DNA of 64,000 nt. Origin: Streptomyces sp. TN58. Its GTDB lineage: Bacteria > Actinomycetota > Actinomycetes > Streptomycetales > Streptomycetaceae. Below, piece after piece: positions 50,457 to 57,221 of this stretch (positions are counted from its first letter, which is position 1; every line of letters begins with the position of its first letter). The stretch spans positions 558,001 through 622,000 of the forward strand of contig NZ_CP018870.1 of NCBI RefSeq assembly GCF_001941845.1, written 5' to 3'. A program made the translations under genes and the position numbers. The notes under the pieces were generated by a model. The model did no database searches, was not told the DNA's origin, and saw only the letters and a program-made list of their open reading frames with translations.

Positions 50457-51079
50457 GCCCACAGGCACCGGGCCAGGCACCTGACCCAGGGGAACAGGAT
50501 CCGCGGCCCCGTCCGGAGGACCCCCGTACCGCCCGTACCAGGGCGCGGCTGCGCGAGAGCCTGCTGGCGCAGTGTGCCGGCCGGCCGCTCGCCGAGATCA
50601 GCGTCTCGGCGGTGGCCCGCAGGGCCGGCGTCGGCCGCGCCACCTTCTACCTGCACTACGACGACCTCACCGCGCTCGCCGTCGACGCGTGCGCGGACGT
50701 CGTGCACGCGGCGGTCGACGCCCTGCACGCCTGGCAGGCCGACCCCTCGCCCCTCCCCCCGGCCCGCCCTCCGGCGGCGCTGGCCGAGTTCCTGACCGGG
50801 GCGGCCGAGCGGGCGCCGCTCTACCGGGGCCTGCTACTGCCGGGCGGCAGCGGCCCCCTGGGCGACCGCCTGCACCGGGAGCTACGCGCCCGCGCCCGCG
50901 CCGAACGCGCGGCGGTGGGCGCTCCTCAGCCCGAGCTCGTCGCCTCGGCGGTCGCCGCCACCTTCACCGGGGTGCTCGCGGACTGGCTGCACGGGGAGGT
51001 CCCGGCGGATCCGGCCGCACTGGCCGACCACCTGTGGCCCCTGCTCCTGGCCCTGCACCGGGCGGTCCGGCCGCAATAG
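50453..51079 (+). CDS. TetR/AcrR-family regulator
   Basis: 208 aa. N-terminal 28 residues are Pro/Arg-rich. HTH about 30-75: RARLRESLLAQCAGRPLAEISVSAVARRAGVGRATFYLHYDDLTAL. The C-terminal ligand-binding helices fit TetR. Coupled to DUF1304 by a 4-nt overlap; it probably represses its own operon through the palindrome at 50043-50064. Confidence 0.9.
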   Translation: MSPQAPGQAPDPGEQDPRPRPEDPRTARTRARLRESLLAQCAGRPLAEISVSAVARRAGVGRATFYLHYDDLTALAVDACADVVHAAVDALHAWQADPSPLPPARPPAALAEFLTGAAERAPLYRGLLLPGGSGPLGDRLHRELRARARAERAAVGAPQPELVASAVAATFTGVLADWLHGEVPADPAALADHLWPLLLALHRAVRPQ

Positions 51080-51158
51080 TGCCGGCACCGGCGCACGGAG
51101 AACCCCGCCGGCGAAACCGGCGGGGCTGCGTTCTCCGCGACACGGCGCGTGGTGGCGG

Positions 51159-51365
51159 CTACCCGATGGGGACCACGTTCTCGGCCTGGGGGCCCTTGGG
51201 CCCCTGGGTGACGGTGTAGTCGACCCGCGCGTTCTCCTCCAGCGACTTGAACCCCGTCGTCTGGATCGCGGAGAAGTGCACGAACACATCAGGACCGCCG
51301 TCGTCCTGCTGGATGAAGCCGAACCCCTTCTCCGAGTTGAACCACTTCACGACACCTGTTGCCAT
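51159..51365 (-). CDS. csp: Cold-shock protein (CspA family)
   Basis: 68 aa, near-universal CSD sequence: [16 protein letters not shown] (RNP1) and DVFVHFSAI (RNP2), then [11 protein letters not shown]. Binds single-stranded RNA/DNA as a chaperone. The upstream minus-strand region (51366-51500) should hold its promoter and 5' UTR. An open frame from the degraded membrane-protein copy runs into this gene's start region on the same strand. Confidence 0.96.
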   Translation of the reverse strand: MATGVVKWFNSEKGFGFIQQDDGGPDVFVHFSAIQTTGFKSLEENARVDYTVTQGPKGPQAENVVPIG

Positions 51366-51810
51366 CTTGCTGATCCTTCACAACGGTCCACTGCGGGCCG
51401 CACACGCGGCCGTCTCGATCGTGCCCAACGGTCCCCCACAGCACACGCCGAACGCGGCCAACCGGGGCGCGTCGCACATTCGAACTTGCGGTCGACCTGT
51501 CCGCGATACGAGCACCCACCCCGCCCCCACGGCCCCACGCCGCCTCTTCGGCGGTCGGCAGCGCCGCCGGGGAGCGGGAACCGGCGACGGCCGCCGTGGC
51601 GCGGCGGCGGGGTCCCGCGGCGCGGCAGCCCAGGCAGTCGGCGTGCCCGGTACGCGCCGCGATGTCCCGGACACGCCAGTCCCACTCGGCTTCCGGCCGC
51701 GGGCCGCTCGGCTTGCCCCAGCCGGCGAGGTGCAGCACCCAGGTGACGAGACCGGCCAGGACTACGGTGCCGAGACCGATCAGGATCCCGGACGGCCAGG
51801 CCGCACGCAC
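51289..51810 (-). pseudogene. Small membrane protein copy with altered 3' end
   Basis: GTG 51810 with GGAGCGGGGG upstream. One TM (GILIGLGTVVLAGLVTWVLHLAGW), a WDWRVRDIAARTGHADCLGC motif (CxxC) and a basic tail. 112 bp of it are identical to the right-hand window edge (63885-63996), where the homologous frame ends in AEETA then stop. Here the match breaks off (51543/51544), the stop is lost, and the frame runs on into cold-shock gene sequence. It looks like a copy truncated by recombination. Confidence 0.5.
51544..51655. repeat. 112-bp perfect direct repeat, left copy
   Basis: Identical to 63885-63996 at a constant offset of 12,341 bp. Homology decays at both edges on the left side, and continues to the window edge on the right with one mismatch. 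See findings. Confidence 0.9.
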
Positions 51811-51876
51811 GGCGGCCCCCGCTCCGGCGAAGCCCAGTAAGGCGGTTCCAAATCAGAAACACGTACCCACGGACAT

Positions 51877-52101
51877 GCCGATCGGGGTCCTGGGTCGGCT
51901 CAGGTCAGGCCTGGTGATGCGCAAGCCGGTCCCCGCCCCGTGGATCTGCCCACCGCAGGGCGACCGTTCCCGAAGCACGGCGGCGCGTTCGTGTTCGGCG
52001 ATTTGGCCACCTGTGGCGAGGCGTCAACCGCCACCTCCACGACCACGGAGCGGTACGGGACCGCGAACCCGCAGGCGGGTGTCCCCCTCCACCCCCACTG
52101 A
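51877..52101 (+). pseudogene. Transposase C-terminal relic
   Basis: An open frame without a start contains GRPFPKHGGAFVFGDLATCGE, then TTERYGTANPQAGVPLHPH and stop. This resembles the conserved HGGEFVFGD-PATWG...YG-A-AQAW--LHPRLT segment of a family of actinobacterial DDE transposases. The usual W of AQAW is Gly and the frame stops early, so this is a decayed fragment. Evidence for past insertion next to the direct repeat. Confidence 0.45.
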
Positions 52102-52122
52102 TCCGCCGGGCCGCGTGACGGG

Positions 52123-52458
52123 TCACGGTTTGGCGCCTCGGGTGCGGTCGTTGGGCAGCGTCACAGGGCGCCCGTTCTCGTCGTAGAGGCGGGTCATAAA
52201 GATGCGGAAGCCGAGCTCACGGAACTTCACCTCTGCGTCATTGGTGTTGTGGGGGTCTCGGTCGCCGAGGACTGCGCGCATCAGGGTGACCACAGGGATG
52301 AGGCGGCCGCCGATGTCGGCCATGACCCAGAAGTCGTTGCGCCCGTGGGCGGTGTAGTCGGGTGTGTCGAGGGCGGCGACGGCGACATCGGCGCGGGTGA
52401 TGGTGACGATCTCGCCCGTCTTGGTCCTGATAACAGTCTCGGTTGCGGCCGTCGTCAT
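52123..52458 (-). CDS. Hypothetical protein
   Basis: 111 aa from ATG 52458 with GAGGGGA 5 nt upstream. Begins MTTAATETVIRTKTGEIVTITRADV, then YTAHGRNDFWVMADIGGRLIPVVTLMRAVLGDRDPHNTNDAEVKFRELGFRIF. Compact beta-rich appearance. Less G/C-biased in third positions than the flanking chromosome. No family recognised; may be an accessory (toxin or immunity-neighbourhood) gene. Confidence 0.6.
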   Translation of the reverse strand: MTTAATETVIRTKTGEIVTITRADVAVAALDTPDYTAHGRNDFWVMADIGGRLIPVVTLMRAVLGDRDPHNTNDAEVKFRELGFRIFMTRLYDENGRPVTLPNDRTRGAKP

Positions 52459-52659
52459 GGGTCCCCTCAAGGCACTGGCACAACAACTTGAAACGTGCAG
52501 GATCCTACCGGGCGGGAACGGCCGGTGTCCCAGATACGCCGAGAAGGTTCTGCGGCCGCAGCGGAGCCGTAGGGTCCGGCGGTGCGAATCGGCGGTGCTG
52601 CCACCGGGCAGCCCGTTGTCGGTGACAGAGAACAACTCGGGGCAGGACAGGGGGCGGGA

Positions 52660-52941
52660 CCCATGAAGTGCCTGTCGTCCTGCGCCAGCAACAGTGCCTG
52701 CGCCCAGCTGGGGTGATGCAGGAAACAGTCAACACCCGGGTGGTCTTTCCACGCGCGGTAAACGACGTGGCAGGAGTGCTCGGCGGCCGGAGGGACGGTG
52801 AAGGCCGGCCACTTCGCCCGCTCCCGCAGTTCCCTGTGGAATGCCTCGGCCGCCTCGTAGTCCTCACCGAAGACGAGCTCTTCCGTGTCCGCCGTCGTGA
52901 GTGCACGAGTACAGGTGGCCGAGCCAGAAAAGATCCATCAT
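52660..52941 (-). pseudogene. Frameshifted accessory gene remnant
   Basis: From ATG 52941 the frame reads MMDLFWLGHLYS and then stops after about 24 codons. One base over, a second frame continues ADTEELVFGEDYEAAEAF, RAKWPAFTVPP, HVVYRAWKDHPGVDCFLHHPSWAQALLL. Together they look like one protein broken by a single-base indel near TACTCGTGC. Family unknown; location fits an immunity or toxin-neighbour gene in decay. Confidence 0.5.
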
Positions 52942-53175
52942 GCCGATCAGCCTGCCGCCTACCCGGCCGCGCCCTTACACGGTCGGCCCTCGATGCTCCG
53001 AGGCCAGCCCGCGAGACCTCGGCTGCGCCATCACGACGATGCGCACTACGCATCCTCGGTGCATCTTGACCGCCTGTGCCTTAAGTGTCTTCACCACCGT
53101 CTACGCCGGTTCCGTGCTTCTCATGCTGCCCAGCCATGCCGGAGCCGGAATGATCGGCGCTTAGCATCTCCTGTC

Positions 53176-53484
53176 ATGAGCGATTCAGAGGATCTTCTAG
53201 CCTGGCTGCAGGACTGGTACGCGCGGCAATGCAACGGCGACTGGGAGCACGAGTGGGGTGTGAAGGTCGCCACGATCGACAACCCAGGCTGGACCGTCGA
53301 AATCGATCTGGAGGAGACGGACCTGGAAGGCCGCGAGTGCCCCCGTCAGGACGTCAATCGCAGCGCGCAGGACTGGGTCTGGGCCTGGACCGCTGAGAAC
53401 ACGTTCCACGCCGCGTGCGGCCCCGGGAACCTCAGCGAGGCACTTGCGCTTTTCCGTACCTGGGCCACCGCTCACGTTTGCTGA
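53176..53484 (+). CDS. Imm53-family immunity protein
   Basis: 102 aa. Matches Imm53: LLAWLQDWYARQCNGDWEHEWGVKVATIDNPGWTVEIDLEETDL, then WVWAWTAENTFHAACGPGNLSEALALF. Imm53 proteins neutralise polymorphic or contact-dependent toxins. No toxin gene is adjacent, so this is an orphan. The ribosome-binding site is weak. It sits in the lower-GC accessory segment. Confidence 0.8.
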   Translation: MSDSEDLLAWLQDWYARQCNGDWEHEWGVKVATIDNPGWTVEIDLEETDLEGRECPRQDVNRSAQDWVWAWTAENTFHAACGPGNLSEALALFRTWATAHVC

Positions 53485-53658
53485 GCCAGTGCACAGCCGG
53501 AGACAGGGAACCGGTGAACCCATGCGAGAAACGCGCTAATTACCGAGTCGGAAGAGCACTTCTGGAAACAGAGTTCCAGCCACACAGTCTTTGCCTGGCA
53601 CCAGAGAGGGCAGGCCCCGGCCGGGCGGCCGGGGCCTCGGTGATCCACCGAAAGATCT

Positions 53659-53814
53659 CTAACTCAGGTTGTTAAGGGTTGTCCCGTAACCCACCGGCGG
53701 GAGGCAGCCGGACTGTACCTCGACCAGGCCCGCCCCGGCGAACCATCCTTCTGCCCACGATCCCCGCTCCACCTCTCGTGCGGACAGCGCTCCTCTGATC
53801 CGCCAAGCCGCCAT
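53659..53814 (-). pseudogene. Possible C-terminal fragment, out of frame with the overlapping gene
   Basis: 51 aa: MAAWRIRGALSAREVERGSW, AEGWFAGAGLVEVQSG, CLPPVGYGTTLNNLS then stop. Overlaps the 3' end of the 53672-54415 frame in another register. It reads like the C-terminus of a real protein. Either the upstream gene is frameshifted and this is its true end, or it is a fragment. Confidence 0.3.
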
Positions 53815-54415
53815 TCTGAAGCCCCGGCCGAGTGTCGGCCAGACGGTTCCTTTGGGGGCTTGTCACAGGGATCTCGCTGACGTCAGGGGTGCCCATACCA
53901 GCCCGTTGCCTTACGGGCACGAAGACGACCACGTAGTCCTCGAACCCTTCATGCAGGCCGAAGTCCTTGCGGGTCATGGCGGCTTCAAACCTGGCTCGGG
54001 AGTCCTTGCGTCCCCTGGCATAGACGTGGACCGCGTACTTCGTACCCGGGCTGAGTTTCAGGGGCCTCGGGTGGTCGTGGCCGCCTGGAAGCCAACCCAC
54101 GGCTGGTCGGGCCGGGCCGGTGGTGGGTCCGTGGAGGATCATCCGCCCACTGGCAGCCGGCTCGTAGGACCACACACCGAGCAACGGCCACTGCTCCGAC
54201 TGCTCGACCGGCGCGCAGTCGGCGAGCATGAGGGTCACCCAGGCGTCGTGGGACTGGACGCAGCTTCGGACAGTGACTTTTCCAGGGGTGATGATCACGG
54301 GCTGCTCAGTACGGAAGTCCGGCATCTGGTCGACGCCCACCAACGCGCCCTCGATGGGCTCGCCGATGAAGAAGTGCGAGTACTCGATGCCGACAACGCC
54401 GCAGACGATCTCCAT
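53672..54415 (-). CDS. Hypothetical protein of the accessory region
   Basis: 247 aa from ATG 54415. MEIVCGVVGIEYSHFFIGEP, then TEQPVIITPGKVTVRSCVQSHDAWVTLMLAD, LKLSPGTKYAVHVYARGRKDS, FGLHEGFEDYVVVFVPVRQ. Beta-strand-rich, perhaps a single globular domain to about residue 165. The final 80 residues are Arg/Gly-rich and overlap another plausible frame, so the 3' part may be frameshifted. No family recognised. Confidence 0.5.
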   Translation of the reverse strand: MEIVCGVVGIEYSHFFIGEPIEGALVGVDQMPDFRTEQPVIITPGKVTVRSCVQSHDAWVTLMLADCAPVEQSEQWPLLGVWSYEPAASGRMILHGPTTGPARPAVGWLPGGHDHPRPLKLSPGTKYAVHVYARGRKDSRARFEAAMTRKDFGLHEGFEDYVVVFVPVRQRAGMGTPDVSEIPVTSPQRNRLADTRPGLQNGGLADQRSAVRTRGGAGIVGRRMVRRGGPGRGTVRLPPAGGLRDNP

Positions 54416-54827
54416 CCCTGAACCGTATGCGTCCCCGCAGCGCCGCCGAGTCGATCTGCGCGGAATCGGGGCAGGCCCGCCTCTCGGCGGCGCCACCAGA
54501 CCGCCCAGCCGCTTTGGACTGCAGCCGTCCTGGACCAGTTCAAACACCGACTGCCGTTTCCCTGCGACAGACGGCACTTGTGCCGTCTGTCGCAGGTACG
54601 TCTCCCCCGGACCGCTCGACGTCTCGAAGCTCCACGTGCAACCTGCGGCTTCTTCCCGGGTGATCGGATCCCTGCAGTGCGGGAGTCAGCGCTGACAGTT
54701 CGAGACTCCAGGCGATGCTGGTGCGGTCGAAGAGGGCCAGGAACGTCGCCATGCCGGTTGTCTATGAGGCCCGTGCATGGTGGTCCCAGTCGTGCCTCGC
54801 TTTGGTTGGCGAGCAACTACCGGTTGG
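54416..54827. other. Intergenic stretch with a long palindrome
   Basis: 412 bp without a supported gene, apart from the 36-bp palindrome given separately. No promoter could be placed reliably. Confidence 0.5.
54561..54596. terminator. Perfect 17-bp inverted repeat
   Basis: CCTGCGACAGACGGCAC, TT, GTGCCGTCTGTCGCAGG: every base pairs. Lies between two minus-strand genes, downstream of 54828-55409. A long terminator is the simplest reading; an attachment or resolution site is possible. No U-tract. Confidence 0.55.
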
Positions 54828-55409
54828 TCAGCTCCAGTCACCGTGGCGAGGCTGCGAATGCTCGCCGAAAGGTGAGTCGTACACCTCGCCGTCCCCGTCA
54901 GTCACCGCATGGCCCGCCTCAGTTCTCGAAGCGGCTTCCCAAAGGCGGATGACAAGGTCGGCGACAGGCACAACACGAAGCCGCAGGGCCGCGGCTACGA
55001 GGGCGCGCTCCTTGGCGATCTCCGGGTTGCCCCGGGCCGCGTACCGGTCGAGGTGCCGAGCAGAGACCTGCATGGTCTCCAAATCGCCGCCGCCGGAGAA
55101 CCCTAGACAGTCGCGCCATTCGATCCCGATGATGATCTCCAGCGCATCCGCCAGGTCGTCGGCGATCAGTCCTGCCTCTCCTTCGGAACTAGCGAACACC
55201 ACCGGTCGACGGCCATCCTGCTCAGCACACAGGAAATAGGTCCCGCCTGCGGGCTCCCCGGCTATCGGCTCCAGCGGAGCACCCGAGGCAAGCCTCAGCC
55301 CCTCGCCGTGATGCTTCCGCCCGATGTCGAAGCCGAACGACGTCCGCAGCAGCAGATCAACCTCCGGGGTGTTCCGGATCAGGTCGAGCAGATACTCACT
55401 TGAGGTCAT
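54828..55409 (-). CDS. SUKH-like/immunity-type protein
   Basis: 193 aa. TSSEYLLDLIRNTPEVDLLLRTSFGFDIG, then LEPIAGEPAGGTYFLCAEQDGRRPVVFASSEGEAGLIADDLADALEIIIG and WRDCLGFSGGGDL. This beta-strand ladder followed by a helix resembles the SMI1/KNR4 (SUKH) superfamily of immunity proteins, though the assignment is by eye only. No toxin nearby. No good ribosome-binding site. Right neighbour is the IS element. Confidence 0.55.
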   Translation of the reverse strand: MTSSEYLLDLIRNTPEVDLLLRTSFGFDIGRKHHGEGLRLASGAPLEPIAGEPAGGTYFLCAEQDGRRPVVFASSEGEAGLIADDLADALEIIIGIEWRDCLGFSGGGDLETMQVSARHLDRYAARGNPEIAKERALVAAALRLRVVPVADLVIRLWEAASRTEAGHAVTDGDGEVYDSPFGEHSQPRHGDWS

Positions 55410-55535
55410 GGCTGGACGCTATCGAGCGCCCCCTCGTCGAGCCGCATACGGGCGACTTTGAGCCGGTGCAGAGACGGAGATCACGGCTGTGGCGCCGACG
55501 TGCGGCCCAGACGGCGAAGTCCGCGAGCGTGCTAG

Positions 55536-56616
55536 GTCCTGTCTGGAGTTCGGATCAGGAGTTCAGTAGATCGCCTGCGCGCGGAGGCTCGGTCTTGATA
55601 GACCGTCAGTCATGGCGCGAGGCGATCTCACCGACGAGCAGTGGGCCCTGATCGAGCCCCATCTGCCGATTGCCGCGGTTGGGCCCATCCCTGACCTGCG
55701 GAAGCACTTCAACGCGGTGATGTGGCGGTTCCGGACCGGTAGCCCCTGGCGTGACCTTCCGGGCGAGTTCGGGCCCTGGCAGAGCGCGTACGACCGCTTC
55801 CAGATCTGGGCGACGCAGGGCGTCTTCCAGCACCTCATGCAGGCAGTGATCGCCGAGGCCGCCACCCGCGGCCAGGCCGACTTGGGCCTGGTCAGCGTGG
55901 ACTCGGCGACCGCCCGGGCCCACCATCACGCCGCCGGAATGGCCTTGGACCCCGAGCAGTTGGCGGCCTTGGAGATGGTCGTCGAGGTCGAAAAGGGGGC
56001 GAGGCGACTGGGCAAAGGCCGCAGGACGGACAGGTCGAGGATGAGGCGCGCATCGAGCGGCGACGGGCCCGTCGGCGACACAGGGCCCGCTTGAAAGCCG
56101 CCGAGCTGGGGCGTTCCCGAGGCGGGCTGACCAGCAAGATCCATGTGGCAGCCGACCGGCGCTGCCGCCCGCTTGCGTTCGTCCTCACGCCCGGGCAGGC
56201 CGGCGACAGCCCGCAGTTCGCCCCGGTCCTGGAGCGGGTCAAGGTACGCGGCCCGATCGGGCGTCCGCGGACCCGGCCGGACGCGGTGGCCGCGGACAAG
56301 GCGTACTCGTCCCGGCGCAACCGCCGCTACCTGCGACGACGCGGTATCCGAGCGGTGATCCCGGAGAAGGTCGACCAGGCCGCGAACCGCAAGAAGCGTG
56401 GCAGCGTCGGCGGTCGGCCGGTCTCGCACGACACGGCGCTCTACAAGGAGCGCAACACCGTGGAACGGTGCATCAACCGACTGCGGAACTGGCGCGGTAT
56501 CGCTACCCGGTACGACAAGACCCCGAAGAGCTACGAGGCCGGACTGCACCTGTGCGGTGCGATGCTCTGGCTCCGCAGCATCGCACCACACTCATGATCC
56601 GGACTCCAGACAGGAC
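55536..56616 (+). mobile_element. IS5-family insertion sequence
   Basis: 1081 bp. Terminal inverted repeats of 22 bp (55536-55557 and 56595-56616) match at 21 of 22 positions, beginning GTCCTGTCTGGAGT. The element is flanked by CTAG on both sides (55532-55535, 56617-56620), which is either a 4-bp target duplication or a palindromic target with a shorter duplication. Two frames encode one transposase through a -1 shift. Both ends and motifs are intact, so it may be active. Confidence 0.9.
55612..56597 (+). CDS. IS5-family transposase made by programmed -1 frameshift
   Basis: First frame 55612-56094 (160 aa), second frame open to 56597. The A-frame carries LTDEQWALIEPHLP (DUF4096-like HTH start), the FGPWQSAYDRFQIW segment and the first catalytic Asp in SVDSATARAHHHA. 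The second frame carries the second Asp in AADKAYSS and the Glu in ERNTVERCINRLRNWRGI. Slippery heptamer A-AAG-GGG at 55992-55998 is in the correct register; after a -1 slip the reading stays open (GEATGQRPQDGQVEDEARI) to the end. A TTG at 56091 is the nominal second-frame start. Confidence 0.88.
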
Positions 56617-56620
56617 CTAG

Positions 56621-57221
56621 GCCGGTGGGACCGGGGGCGGACATCTCCGCACGCGGTTAGGATCCGAGATGTACTTGGGTGGCGAGGATGCGCTCGGGTG
56701 CGGCCCAGGCGGACGGGGGCATGCCCGCAACGAGTCGGGCGCCACCACAAGGGACAGCCCGCACCTCGATCGGGTCAGCCCGGGGAACAGTAGAAAATCC
56801 AGCGCAGGGCGGCAGGCGTCTCGATCGAGAGCCTGTGCGGGCCGGCACCGGGCCCTCGCACCCGGTCGCCTGCGGCTGCCTTTCCCCTCACCACGGTCAC
56901 CGCAGAACTCCCGCGGGAAGACCCCGAAGGGGCAGATGAGGTCGCCGGGCTCGACGACAGTCCTCAGGTCGGAGTCCGTCGGCGTGGTTGGAGTGGCGCG
57001 CGTGGCAGAGCATCGGTGATTCGTTGGCCGGGTGGTGCCCGTGCCGGCCCGAGGCCTGACGCCCGACCCCGCCGCCCGCTGTCGGCGCGGACGCGGCGAA
57101 GCCGGGGTGCCCGTGGGGCCTCCCGGCTTCGCCGTCGACGGCGAGGAAAGCGGGGGGACTAGTTCAGTGGAGTGGTGAGAAGGAAGTCCGCCCATGGCCT
57201 CGCCGGCGCCAACGGTAGCAG
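56621..57221. other. Intergenic stretch right of the IS
   Basis: About 600 bp with no convincing gene. Minus-strand frames near 56660-56940 show short protein-like stretches but no coherent domain, perhaps decayed sequence. A strong hairpin at 57094-57134 is given separately. Confidence 0.45.
57094..57134 (-). terminator. Terminator of the TerD-like gene
   Basis: 13-bp stem CGGCGAAGCCGGG/CCCGGCTTCGCCG with a 15-nt loop, about 90 nt past the stop on the minus strand; a perfect palindrome CGCCGTCGACGGCG follows (57130-57143). Confidence 0.65.

Noticed and set aside
51247..51840. Plus-strand frames over the cold-shock and membrane-protein region
   Set aside because: Antisense to better-supported minus-strand genes.
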